The notes under the pieces are model-generated. The model was not told where the DNA came from. It was given only the letters and a program-made list of their open reading frames with translations, and made no database searches. A DNA stretch of 31,432 bases from positions 1 to 31,432 of IMG/VR virus record IMGVR_UViG_3300048839_001666; one strand, given 5' to 3'. Below are positions 1 through 6,704 of the stretch, in pieces. The stretch comes from a virus. Each line of letters opens with the position of its first letter. Position 1 is the stretch's first letter. The position numbers and the translations under genes are program-made.

Positions 1-346
1 GGGGCCGCGCCGCGGGGGCCGGCTGGGGGCTCGCCGCCGACCCCACGTCGGGCATGGCCGGGGCGTCGGGGCGTCGGGCGTCGGGCCGGGGGTAGGGCCC
101 CACGTCGGGCATGGCCGGGGCGTCGGGGCGTCGGGCGTCGGGCCGGGGGTAGGGCCCCACGTCGGGCGCCCTCGGGGCCTCCCGCGTGACCCCGGGCAGG
201 GCGGCGGCGGTGGCCGTGGCGGTGACGTCGGGCCGCGCCGGCGGTGCGGCCGGTCGGGCGGGCGCGGGGCGCATCTCGGGAACGCGAACGCCCCGAGCAC
301 CCACGGGGAGACTCGGGGCGCTCGGGGCGTCGGGGCGGGGCGGCAC
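1..346 (-). CDS. Proline-rich protein, N-terminal part (runs off the window)
   Basis: The start chosen is a GTG at 346, preceded at 7 nt by an AGGAG ribosome binding site. The frame stays open to the left edge for about 115 codons. The product is almost entirely Pro, Ala, Arg and Asp, with a 19-residue tandem unit (PDVGPYPRPDARRPDAPAM) present twice plus a partial copy. It follows the tail-assembly chaperone pair, which is where lambda-like phages place the tape-measure gene. Nothing seen here looks like a tape measure (no coiled coil, no hydrophobic segment), although only the N-terminus is visible. It could be a disordered N-terminal extension of a long tail protein. Function unknown. The strong RBS and the codon-multiple repeat are the reasons for calling it a gene. 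Confidence 0.55.
   Translation of the reverse strand, partial: MPPRPDAPSAPSLPVGARGVRVPEMRPAPARPAAPPARPDVTATATAAALPGVTREAPRAPDVGPYPRPDARRPDAPAMPDVGPYPRPDARRPDAPAMPDVGSAASPQPAPAARP
41..167. repeat. 57-bp tandem repeat, 2 full copies plus partial
   Basis: The unit beginning CCCCACGTCGGGCATGGCC starts at 41 and 98, and a third truncated copy starts at 155. The period of 57 bp is 19 codons, so the repeat keeps the minus-strand reading frame of the proline-rich gene. The two complete copies look identical, which suggests recent slippage or unequal exchange. Confidence 0.9.
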
Positions 347-373
347 GGGGCGGCTCCTGTGTCGGGTTGTCGG

Positions 374-685
374 TCAGCGCAGCGGGTTGCGGGCCAGCAT
401 GGCCCTGGCCTGGGCCTCCACCCGGGCGGCGTTCTCGGCCCACTCCAGCTCGGCCCCGTCCTTCTCGCGGTCCACCTGGGCGTCGTAGAAGTCGGGCGGC
501 AGGGGGGAGTCGGCCCGGTCGAACTGGGCGGCCGAGCGGGCGTCCCACACGGCCCGGTAGCGGGCCCGGGGCACGTTCAGCCACAGCCCGTAGAAGGTCT
601 CGTAATCGACGGGCGGCACGACCGGTCCGAACGCCGCGAGGACGTCGGCGAGGGGCCGTGCCTTCAGCCGTTTCCCTCCGACCAC
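374..685 (-). CDS. Tail-assembly chaperone, frameshift extension (gpT-like)
   Basis: This frame overlaps the end of the upstream gene (664-984) and lies in its -1 register. A GTG at 685 could be an independent start, but there is no convincing ribosome site. A slippery G_GGA_AAC heptamer at 676-670 would instead fuse the frame to the upstream protein, adding 98 residues for a total of about 203. The product is charged, with a helical tail rich in Glu, Arg and Ala. In lambda-like phages G and GT are made this way, and the extension recruits tail tube subunits to the tape measure. Assignment rests on the frameshift geometry and gene order, because sequence similarity is not obvious. Confidence 0.65.
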   Translation of the reverse strand: MVGGKRLKARPLADVLAAFGPVVPPVDYETFYGLWLNVPRARYRAVWDARSAAQFDRADSPLPPDFYDAQVDREKDGAELEWAENAARVEAQARAMLARNPLR

Positions 686-984
686 CGGAAGTAGTCTTCG
701 AGAATCCCGAGGGCGTCGGAGTCGGTGCACCCCGTCCCGTCGTCGGAGCAGAACTCGGGCAGCGCGAAGGCGAACCGCGCGGCGAGGGCGAGGTCGCGGC
801 CGGCCCCGGCGCGCTGCACCGGGTCGGCCCCGGGGTCGCACCAGAGGGACCACCAGGGGGACAGGTTGCCGTCCGTGTGCTCGACGAGGTCGAAGTGGGC
901 GGCTAGGGGGTCGGCGTGGACCGTCACGCCGGAGCCGGGCGGGCACTCGTAGGCGAACACCCGCCGCTGCTGGTCGGTGTACAT
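664..984 (-). CDS. Tail-assembly chaperone (gpG-like)
   Basis: A 106-residue acidic protein with no close similarity that I recognise. It sits directly after the probable tail tube gene (6 bp gap) and ends in the slippery heptamer that leads into the next frame. Both size and position match gpG-type chaperones, which coat the tape-measure protein during tail assembly and are absent from the finished virion. It starts at ATG 984 and ends at TGA 664-666. Its four cysteines (residues about 14, 49, 83 and 90) are unusual for the family. Function is assigned by synteny and frameshift architecture only. Confidence 0.6.
   Translation of the reverse strand: MYTDQQRRVFAYECPPGSGVTVHADPLAAHFDLVEHTDGNLSPWWSLWCDPGADPVQRAGAGRDLALAARFAFALPEFCSDDGTGCTDSDALGILEDYFRWSEGNG
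670..676 (-). promoter_or_regulatory. Programmed -1 frameshift slippery site (GGGAAAC)
   Basis: On the minus strand the zero-frame codons read GAG GGA AAC GGC TGA. The heptamer G_GGA_AAC therefore has the canonical X_XXY_YYZ register and sits one codon before the stop. Slipping back one base continues as CGG CTG AAG into the 374-685 frame. Lambda G/GT uses the closely related GGGAAAG. Confidence 0.75.
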
Positions 985-990
985 CGGGCG

Positions 991-1572
991 TCAGTCCGGT
1001 TCGGGGAGTCCGGCGAAGTAGCCGGCGTCGGTGCCGTACAGCAGGAAGCCCCGGGTGGTCGGGTTGTACTGCCCGATGGCCTGGAAGATGCAGCGGGTGC
1101 GCCGCACCCGCGTGCCCAACTGGTCGAGCGTGTCCGGGCCGGCGAGCACGACGTTGGGAAAATAATAACCAGCCGGGAGGGTGGCCGGGGCGCGGATGGT
1201 GCCGAAGAAGTCGAACTTCAGCCACAGGCCGAACGCGACGTTGTTGGCCAGGGCCAGGGCGCCGGTGTCCAGGCGCGTGTCCTGCCCGAGCAGGTTCTGG
1301 GTGCGGGAAGCCATCGCCTGATAGACCAGCTCGTTGAACCGATTCAAATCGGTGACGACGATTGCGTCCTCGCCCTGGTAAATCAGGTCGAACGGCTTGA
1401 CGTCGCCGCGGAGGTCGTTGTGGACGGGCTCCCAGGCGGGCTGAATCTCGACCAGGGGGCGGTTCTCGGCGGTGCCCAGGTACACGGGTCCGGCCCGCAG
1501 GAGCGTGCCGTCCGCCTTCGCCCCGAAGCTGACGTAATGGTGAATCGCACCAGTGACGTACGTTTGCGCCAT
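991..1572 (-). CDS. Probable major tail (tube) protein
   Basis: A 193-residue protein starting at ATG 1572 with an AAGGGA ribosome site 6 nt upstream. It is rich in short beta-prone segments with aromatic and Gly residues, and has no membrane segment or catalytic motif. It lies between the head-tail connector and the chaperone pair, the place of the tail tube gene in siphophages. No tail sheath gene lies between, which favours a non-contractile tail in this part of the genome. I do not recognise a specific family. A head-tail adaptor or neck protein is the main alternative. Confidence 0.5.
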   Translation of the reverse strand: MAQTYVTGAIHHYVSFGAKADGTLLRAGPVYLGTAENRPLVEIQPAWEPVHNDLRGDVKPFDLIYQGEDAIVVTDLNRFNELVYQAMASRTQNLLGQDTRLDTGALALANNVAFGLWLKFDFFGTIRAPATLPAGYYFPNVVLAGPDTLDQLGTRVRRTRCIFQAIGQYNPTTRGFLLYGTDAGYFAGLPEPD

Positions 1573-1616
1573 TACTTATCCCTTGGTTGGTGGGCGTGCG
1601 GGCGGGGCGTGGCGGG

Positions 1617-2138
1617 TCAGCCCCAGTTCCGGGAGCCGGGGTTGGCCGCCCGGTTGAGGTTCGTGACGCCGAACAGGCGGACGTTCTTGCTCAGCAGGCT
1701 GCCGGACTGGTCGGTGACGGACACCACCTGGGCGAGGCCGGCGCCGGCGTTGGCCGTGAAGTCGAAGATGCGCTCGCCGAGGCGGAGCAACTCCAGTTGC
1801 TGCTGGGCCCACTGCCAGTTGGGGGCGAGTTCGTCCAGCTCGCGGGCGGAGTAGCCGCGGCGGGCGGCGAGCATGCCGAAGGCGAGGTCGCAGACGATGC
1901 GCTTGAGGAACGGGCCGCCGTCGGCGGACGCCAGGGCGGTCAGGTTGGCGCGGCTGTAGCGCTTGCCGACGAAGGCGGCCGAGTTGAGCATCTCGGAGGC
2001 GTCGGCGAGCAGGGCGGCGAGGGTGGCGTTGCCGGGCACGTCGGCGTCGGCCACGGGCGTGTCCGAGTCGGACAGCCACTGGCCGAGCCGGCGGACGTCG
2101 TAGCGGACGACCATGTCGGAGCCGGAGGCGTAGGCCAT
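1617..2138 (-). CDS. Head-tail connector/head completion protein (Mu gp36 / HK97 gp6-like)
   Basis: A 173-residue protein starting MAYASGSDMVVRYDVRRL. The layout matches the DUF1320/gp6-like connector family. There is an N-terminal Tyr-Ala...Asp-hydrophobic-hydrophobic-x-Arg-Tyr segment, a helix with ADAS (LLADASEML), an aromatic RY turn, and a second helix around residues 85-105 (RIVCDLAFGML). Such proteins bind the portal ring after DNA packaging and form the surface for the tail. The ATG at 2138 lies just past the stop of the upstream gene, behind a GGGGTGAG stretch. The C-terminal about 60 residues, rich in Gln and Leu and then Asn, extend beyond the usual core. Confidence 0.65.
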   Translation of the reverse strand: MAYASGSDMVVRYDVRRLGQWLSDSDTPVADADVPGNATLAALLADASEMLNSAAFVGKRYSRANLTALASADGGPFLKRIVCDLAFGMLAARRGYSARELDELAPNWQWAQQQLELLRLGERIFDFTANAGAGLAQVVSVTDQSGSLLSKNVRLFGVTNLNRAANPGSRNWG

Positions 2139-2145
2139 CGCTCAC

Positions 2146-2565
2146 TCACCCCTTCTTCGGCTTGCCCTTGGGCTTGGCGTCGGGCTTGTCCTCGACCTTG
2201 CCCTTGGCCGGTTCGGGCTGCGGCCAGAGGTTCTGGCGGTCGCAGAATTCGGCGAACTCGCGCAACAGCGACGGGGCGTAGCCGGGGTAGACGTCGTCCA
2301 CGGTCCAGCCGTGCAGCGGGTCCGCGCGCTCGACCCCGAGGGCGTCGAGCAGGGCGTCGGAGACGTCCCGGGGCACGCCGGCGAGCAGCTCGGCCCGGGC
2401 GGCGGCGGGGTCGCCGGGGTGGCGGGCGGCCAGCAGGGCGGCGGCCGCCGTGGGGTCGGCGTAGCGCGGCTCGGGCCGGGCCGAGACGCGCCAGTCCATG
2501 TAGAAGAAGACCGGCGCCGGCTCGGGGGCCGGTGCCGGGTCGGGGGCGTCGGTCACGGGGGTCAC
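2146..2565 (-). CDS. Hypothetical protein between capsid and connector genes
   Basis: A 139-residue protein starting at GTG 2565, with GTG 2556 as an alternative. The N-terminus is Pro/Ala-rich, the middle has predicted helices with Ala and Asp (residues 35-80), and the tail is strongly basic and Lys/Pro/Gly-rich. It sits 8 bp after the major capsid gene and 7 bp before the connector, so it is very likely a head or neck component co-expressed with both. I recognise no family, and the Lys-rich tail may simply contact DNA or the acidic scaffold. Confidence 0.6.
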   Translation of the reverse strand: MTPVTDAPDPAPAPEPAPVFFYMDWRVSARPEPRYADPTAAAALLAARHPGDPAAARAELLAGVPRDVSDALLDALGVERADPLHGWTVDDVYPGYAPSLLREFAEFCDRQNLWPQPEPAKGKVEDKPDAKPKGKPKKG

Positions 2566-2573
2566 CCCAGGGG

Positions 2574-3617
2574 TCAGGCCGTGCAGGCGGTGACGACGTA
2601 GCCGGAGGCCGGGGCGGCCACGACGGCGTCGAAGGTGTCGGTCAGGTCGAGCTGGTGGAACCGGTGGATGGGCTCGTCCCGGCTCTCGAAGTTCATCTCC
2701 TCCTGGGAGAAGACGTGGACGGTCGAGAAGTTCGAGCCCGGGCCGCCGGTCAGGGCGCCGGGGCGGGCCAGGATGAGGGCCGTGGTGTCGGCCAGCACGA
2801 AGGACTTGGTGGTCGTCCCGGCGTTGCGCTTGGTGGAGATGTACACCGAGTCCTCGACCACCAGCTTCATGCCGTAGATGCGGTTGGGCAGGCCGTAGGC
2901 GGCGTTGAGCCCCTCGACGTCGCCCTTAATCATCTGCGGGCTGCCGGCCTGCTGGGCCAGGTAGGCCCGGATTTCCTGGCTGCGCGCCATCGCGTTGGCC
3001 AGCACCGGGTTGACCACCAGGGTCAGGTCGGTGTACTTCACCGCCGAGTTGGTGTCCTTCATGATGGTGAAGGACGCCGACATCAACGTCTTCTGGATGA
3101 TGGGGTCGTTGATGGTGCCGGCGGTCCAGTAGCCGCCGCCCAGGGCCGAGGCCGTGCTGGTGTGGTCGCTCGGGTAGTTGGCGGTGTTGGACGCCTCGGC
3201 GATGACCTTGCGCGTGCGCCAGGTCATGGCCTGGGTGGCCAGTTGGTCGCGCTCGACGGCCAGGATGTCGAAGGACGCCTGCTCGACGGCCAGGTAGCCG
3301 AGCGTCTTGGGGAAGTTGTAGCGGTGGCAGTTGTAGACCTGGAACTCGAACTCCGAGTTGTTCCACTGGCTCTCGCCGTAGGGCCGCTTCTGGCCGTCGT
3401 TCCAGGCGAAGTTGGCGGCGTCGCCGGCGGTCAGGCGGACGGCCTGGTCGGGGGTGATGCGCAGGTAGTAGCCGGTGAGCTTGTCGACCGGCAGGAGGGT
3501 GACGTACTGGTTGACCTTGAAGTCGCGCGGGTTGCGCGAGAACTGGACGATCAGGTTCCCGGTCGCGTCGAACGACGGGAGGTACGTGTTGTTCATCGCG
3601 GCGACCGAGTCGGCCAT
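2574..3617 (-). CDS. Major capsid protein (HK97-fold, Mu-like group)
   Basis: A 347-residue protein starting at ATG 3617, with GGAG 8 nt upstream. It has the length and composition of an HK97-fold capsid subunit without a long delta domain: an aromatic beta-rich N-terminus (residues 10-110), a helical spine near 110-140, then a beta-rich A domain with a long Asn/Ala helix (around 205-225). It follows the protease-scaffold and cement-like genes in the usual Mu order. The scaffold is a separate gene, so no delta domain is expected here. It lacks the P-V-R-Y-A motif seen in the other suspected protease substrates, so N-terminal trimming is not predicted from that signal. The strong hairpins upstream could boost or stabilise its message. 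Confidence 0.8.
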   Translation of the reverse strand: MADSVAAMNNTYLPSFDATGNLIVQFSRNPRDFKVNQYVTLLPVDKLTGYYLRITPDQAVRLTAGDAANFAWNDGQKRPYGESQWNNSEFEFQVYNCHRYNFPKTLGYLAVEQASFDILAVERDQLATQAMTWRTRKVIAEASNTANYPSDHTSTASALGGGYWTAGTINDPIIQKTLMSASFTIMKDTNSAVKYTDLTLVVNPVLANAMARSQEIRAYLAQQAGSPQMIKGDVEGLNAAYGLPNRIYGMKLVVEDSVYISTKRNAGTTTKSFVLADTTALILARPGALTGGPGSNFSTVHVFSQEEMNFESRDEPIHRFHQLDLTDTFDAVVAAPASGYVVTACTA

Positions 3618-3718
3618 TGCCTAATCTCCGTGCTGTAGCGCGCGGGGGCCGCCGGACGTGGTGGGCGGTGCGCGTCGGACCTGGGATGTGTGGGGTGCGC
3701 TCCCCGGTGGGTGAGGTG

Positions 3719-3767
3719 GCCCCCGCTCGCCCGGGGAGAGCGGGCGGGGGCGTGTCGCCGCGGCGAC
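3719..3767. terminator. GC-rich hairpins upstream of the capsid gene
   Basis: Two inverted repeats fill the 186-bp gap between the cement-like and capsid genes. One runs about 3719-3751, with GCCCCCGC pairing GCGGGGGC around a G-rich loop. The other is the perfect palindrome GTCGCCGCGGCGAC at 3754-3767. No T-run follows on the minus strand, so a classical intrinsic terminator is doubtful. RNA stabilisation, processing or partial attenuation before the capsid gene is equally possible. Confidence 0.45.
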
Positions 3768-3802
3768 GGGGGGACGTGGCTCGGGCGCCGGGCGGGCTAC
3801 CG

Positions 3803-4216
3803 TCACGCGGACGGGTTGCCGCCGTAGACGATGGTGACGCGGACGGCGGTGCCGGAGGAGGTCCAGCCCTCCTCGGCCCGGGCGCCGTAATGCTGCTCGC
3901 CGGAGGAGTCCCACTCGAAGGCGACCCCGCGGCCGTTGGCGTCGGGCTTCAGGAAGGTGCCGGGGTTGCCGGAGTTGTCGCCGACATCGAGGTCGCACTG
4001 CTCGCCGAGGCCCCAGACCAGGACGTGGTCGCCGTCGTTGGCGGCGTAGCCGTCGTCGAACGGGGTGCCCGGGGCGCCCTGGACGCCCGGCTGGCTGACG
4101 CCCGCGGGCGGCTTGCCCGGGGTGGCGTCGGACTGGACGACGGTGAAGTCGTCGGTGTTCTGGACGACGAACCGGCGCGGGGAGATGTTGCCGCCGGCGA
4201 GGAAGTTCGTGGGCAC
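3803..4216 (-). CDS. Capsid cement/decoration-like protein
   Basis: A 137-residue protein starting MPTNFLAGGNISPRRFV at ATG 4216. The N-terminal pattern resembles small capsid cement proteins of the DUF2190 type: a Gly-Asn-Ile-x-Pro opening, an RFV strand, a V-V-Q-S-D-A repeat and a GVSQPG turn. These bind the outside of the expanded capsid. It sits between protease-scaffold and major capsid genes, where decoration proteins normally lie. The middle is Gly/Asp-rich and the C-terminus ends in beta strands. No membrane segment is seen. Confidence 0.7.
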   Translation of the reverse strand: MPTNFLAGGNISPRRFVVQNTDDFTVVQSDATPGKPPAGVSQPGVQGAPGTPFDDGYAANDGDHVLVWGLGEQCDLDVGDNSGNPGTFLKPDANGRGVAFEWDSSGEQHYGARAEEGWTSSGTAVRVTIVYGGNPSA

Positions 4217-4292
4217 GGTTCAGGGCTCCGGGGAAGGGCGTGCGGGGAGGTGGGGCCGGCGGCGGCCGGTCGGTGTCGGGGGGTGGGGTGGG

Positions 4293-5939
4293 TCAGCGGC
4301 CGGCGACGTCGGCCGCGGCCGGGGACTGCTTGGAGGCGAGGTACTCGCCGACGCTGTTGAACCCGGCGTCGATGGCCTGCTGGGCCAGCCGGCGCGTCTC
4401 CTGGTGGTCGACCGGGGCCGGGGCGGCCGAGGACTTGTCCTGGGCGCGCTGGTAGCGGGCCGGGGCCTGGGCGACGGCCCCGGGCTGCACCGGCGGCTTG
4501 CCCCCGTTGGGGCTGCGCCGCTTGTAGCAGGAACGCATGCGGCCCAGTTCCTTCTCGCGCTCGTCGCGCGAGAAGCGGACCAGCCGGTCGAACTCGGCGT
4601 CGTGGTCGAAGTCCAGGCCCTCGACGAACAGGCCCTGCAGGTCGGACTCGACCTCGGCCCGGTCGCGCTCGGCCTTGAGCTGCTGGTTCTCGGCTTCGGC
4701 GGAGGCCAGCCGCGTCTCCAGGCCGGCCAGGCGCTCCTCGAGTTTGGCGTACTTGAGCCGCTCGGCCACCTCGGCGCGGCGCTGGTACTGGACCTTGCGG
4801 CCGCCGTAGCCGGGCAGGTAGCCGGCGTCCATGCCGCCCACGCCGGCGGCGTAGTCGAAGTGGTCGTCGCCCATGCCGCCGTACTGGTCGTTGTCGGTGT
4901 AGTGGCCGCGCGGCCCGCTGCCGCGCCGGCTCATGTACTGCTGGCTGCCGTCGTCGTCGTAGCCGCCGTCGTCGTCGCCGTAGCCCTGGCCGCCGTCCTG
5001 GCCGCCGTGGCCGGCGAGCAGGGCCTCCAGGTCGTCGTCGCTCATGTCGCCGTCGTCCTGGCCCTGGGACGGGTCGGCGGGCGGCTGCTGTTCCTGGCCG
5101 GGCTGGGGCTGGGCGGAGGCCTGCTGCTCCATCATGGTGCGGATGAAGGCGAACTCCTTGGTGCCTTGCAGGGCGGCGAGGACCTTCTCCACGAGCCCGT
5201 CGTGGGAGCCGTCGCCGTCGATGTCCGAGGTGCTGGTGGTCTTCGTCGGGTCGGCCACGGGGGTCGCCTCCGGGTACTGGGTCGCGGTCGGGGTGGGGGA
5301 CCGGCCGACGGCCAGGTCCAGGGTGGGGTTGGCGTCCGTGATGGAGTAGCGCACGGGCTGCTCGCCGCGGGACGCCGCGCTGGAGAATCGGTGCAGGCCG
5401 AGGTCGCGCTCGGGGGTGGTCGCCCCCAACAGCGAGATGGGGTCGATTTGCAGGGAGCCGCGCCAGAACTCGACCGAGCGGCGCGGGTACCTGCGGAACA
5501 GCTCGACCGAGGCGCGGTCCTTGGCCACGGGGGTGACCGAGATGGCGTAGCGGCCGGTGTTGAAGAACGGCTCGACCCGGAAGTCGGCGGCGTAGCCGAT
5601 GATGTCGGGCTGCTTGTGCTCGGCCGCGTCGTCCTTGGTGTGGCCCACGACGACGGGGCAGACGTCGCCGGTGTCGGCGATGCGGGCGTTGTTGTTGGCC
5701 GCGATTTGCTCGAGCACGTCCCGGTCGATGGTCGTCGTGCGCTTGCGCAGCTCGCCGTTGGCGTCGCGCAGGGGCTTGCCGTCCTCGCCGTGCATCAACT
5801 CTTCCAGGACGTGTTCGTCCAGGACGAAGAAGCGGGGCAGGACGACACGGCCGTCGGGCAACTCCCGCAGCCCCGGGGAGGGGGGCGGGCCGTGCTCGCC
5901 GGGGGGCGGCGTCGGTGCGGGCAGGTTGACCGGGTTCAT
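4293..5939 (-). CDS. Prohead protease (Mu gpI-like) fused to scaffold
   Basis: A 548-residue protein from ATG 5939. Residues about 30-185 carry the Mu I-protein pattern: a hydrophobic strand, a TTTIDRDVLEQIAANN helix, CPVVVGHTKDD, IGYAADFRVEP, GRYAISVTP and then RRSVEFW before ISLLGATTPE. This is a self-limiting maturation protease. The rest is scaffold-like: an acidic, Gly/Asp/Gln-rich linker (about 255-375), a heptad-type coiled coil (about 385-425) and a basic C-terminal tail (about 455-548) that would bind capsid subunits. Residues about 194-200 read GEQPVRYSIT, the same P-V-R-Y-small motif that punctuates the giant proteins. It lies exactly at the protease/scaffold boundary, as a self-cleavage site should. 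Weaker copies (KVQYQ, RLKYA) flank the coil. It is the first gene after the tRNA. Confidence 0.8.
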   Translation of the reverse strand: MNPVNLPAPTPPPGEHGPPPSPGLRELPDGRVVLPRFFVLDEHVLEELMHGEDGKPLRDANGELRKRTTTIDRDVLEQIAANNNARIADTGDVCPVVVGHTKDDAAEHKQPDIIGYAADFRVEPFFNTGRYAISVTPVAKDRASVELFRRYPRRSVEFWRGSLQIDPISLLGATTPERDLGLHRFSSAASRGEQPVRYSITDANPTLDLAVGRSPTPTATQYPEATPVADPTKTTSTSDIDGDGSHDGLVEKVLAALQGTKEFAFIRTMMEQQASAQPQPGQEQQPPADPSQGQDDGDMSDDDLEALLAGHGGQDGGQGYGDDDGGYDDDGSQQYMSRRGSGPRGHYTDNDQYGGMGDDHFDYAAGVGGMDAGYLPGYGGRKVQYQRRAEVAERLKYAKLEERLAGLETRLASAEAENQQLKAERDRAEVESDLQGLFVEGLDFDHDAEFDRLVRFSRDEREKELGRMRSCYKRRSPNGGKPPVQPGAVAQAPARYQRAQDKSSAAPAPVDHQETRRLAQQAIDAGFNSVGEYLASKQSPAAADVAGR

Positions 5940-6170
5940 GCCGTGGGTGGTTGGCGTGCCGGGAGGGCGGTGGGGTGGACGAAGTCGGGGCGTCCGCAGG
6001 GGGCCAGAGGGTGTGTTGTGTCTGCCGTGCTGGAGCGGCGGGCGTGAGCCCGGGCCGGGCGAACCGGCGCCCCGACGTCCGTGCGTCGGTGTGGGAATGA
6101 TGAGTGGCCCGGGCCCCGCTCGTTGTCACGGGGGCGCTGGCGCCCGGCGACGGCCGGCGCACTCGGGCAG

Positions 6171-6242
6171 TGCGGGATGCAGGAATCGAACCTGCGACCT
6201 CTTGGTCATGAGCCAAGCGAGCTGCCGCTGCTCTAATCCCGT
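6171..6242 (-). tRNA. tRNA-Met (anticodon CAT)
   Basis: A 72-nt cloverleaf can be folded by eye: acceptor ACGGGAT/ATCCCGC, D-stem GAGC/GCTC with a GG-containing loop, anticodon stem CTTGG/CCAAG with loop CTCATGA, a 5-nt variable loop, and T-stem GCAGG/CCTGC with loop TTCGATT. The discriminator is A and no CCA is encoded. The first acceptor pair is an A-C mismatch, reminiscent of bacterial initiators. However, the anticodon stem lacks the initiator GGG/CCC pairs, so elongator Met or a lysidine-modified Ile tRNA is more likely. A promoter lies 43 bp upstream. The 231 bp between it and the protease gene (5940-6170) shows no supported gene. Confidence 0.9.
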
Positions 6243-6284
6243 ACGGTGGTGCGTGGCTCCCCAGAACGGGGGCACGTTAAGGCT

Positions 6285-6293
6285 ATTATACCA
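6285..6293 (-). promoter_or_regulatory. Extended -10 promoter for the tRNA
   Basis: On the minus strand the sequence reads TGGTATAAT, a perfect -10 hexamer (6290-6285) with an upstream TG. There is no good -35, which is acceptable for an extended -10. It is an AT-rich island in very GC-rich DNA. Transcription would begin near 6278, giving a roughly 36-nt leader before the tRNA, and could continue into the protease-capsid operon. Confidence 0.65.
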
Positions 6294-6369
6294 CGCCGCC
6301 GCCCGGCACGCGGCGGAATCTCGGGCTGGCGGCACGGGAATTGCTAGGGGCGGGTTCCGGGCGCGCGGG

Positions 6370-6684
6370 TTAGGCGGGGTGGGGCGGCTTGCGGACCCGC
6401 ATGATGCCCTTGTCGAGGGCGTACTGTTGGAACAGCGTTCGTGGGTGGTCGCGGCGGTGGTCCAGGAACCAAGCCGCGGAGTCGTTGCACATCGTGAAGG
6501 CGAACCAGTCCTTCGCGTATTCGAGGACGGCTTGCCGTTCGGCGCGGTCGTCGCCGTCGTAGGTCCGCAGGAAGTCCTCGCCGCGGCGAATCCATTCCGC
6601 GCCGCGGGCGAAGAACTCTTCGCGGACCCGGGCGGCCCACGCCACCTGTTTTTCGGTGCCCTTCAACTCCGGCAAGCCCGCCAC
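6370..6684 (-). CDS. Small phage/plasmid-type protein with LPxLKGTEKQ..WA motif
   Basis: A start at GTG 6684 is favoured by AAAGGGG 5 nt upstream, giving 104 residues. No ATG is available after the end of the upstream gene (6705). It begins AGLPELKGTEKQVAWAARVR, a pattern I have seen at the start of small uncharacterised proteins in phages and plasmids (Leu-Pro-x-Leu-x-Gly-x-x-Lys-Gln-x-x-Trp-Ala-x-x-x-Arg). The remainder is helical and aromatic, with a second conserved-looking patch SAAWFLDHRRD. The family has no function known to me. It is the last gene of the modular-protein block before the tRNA. Confidence 0.65.
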   Translation of the reverse strand: MAGLPELKGTEKQVAWAARVREEFFARGAEWIRRGEDFLRTYDGDDRAERQAVLEYAKDWFAFTMCNDSAAWFLDHRRDHPRTLFQQYALDKGIMRVRKPPHPA

Positions 6685-6704
6685 GTCGACCCCTTTCGCG
6701 GCGG

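Noticed and set aside
374-1225. Long minus-strand frame spanning chaperone and tail tube genes
   Set aside because: Its upstream part is an Arg/Pro/Gly shadow in another frame of the 664-984 and 991-1572 genes. Only the last 104 codons, after the slippery site, are supported.
1587-3638. Long open plus-strand frame opposite connector and capsid genes
   Set aside because: It is the antisense shadow of high-GC3 minus-strand genes. The protein is Gly/Val/Arg low-complexity, while the minus strand gives a good capsid protein.
4065-6047. 660-codon plus-strand frame opposite the protease-scaffold
   Set aside because: Val/Gly/Ala-rich shadow sequence. The opposite strand carries recognisable protease motifs and a coiled coil.
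6171-6242. Initiator tRNA
   Set aside because: The A-C end mismatch is suggestive, but the anticodon stem is CTTGG/CCAAG and lacks the three G-C pairs typical of initiators.
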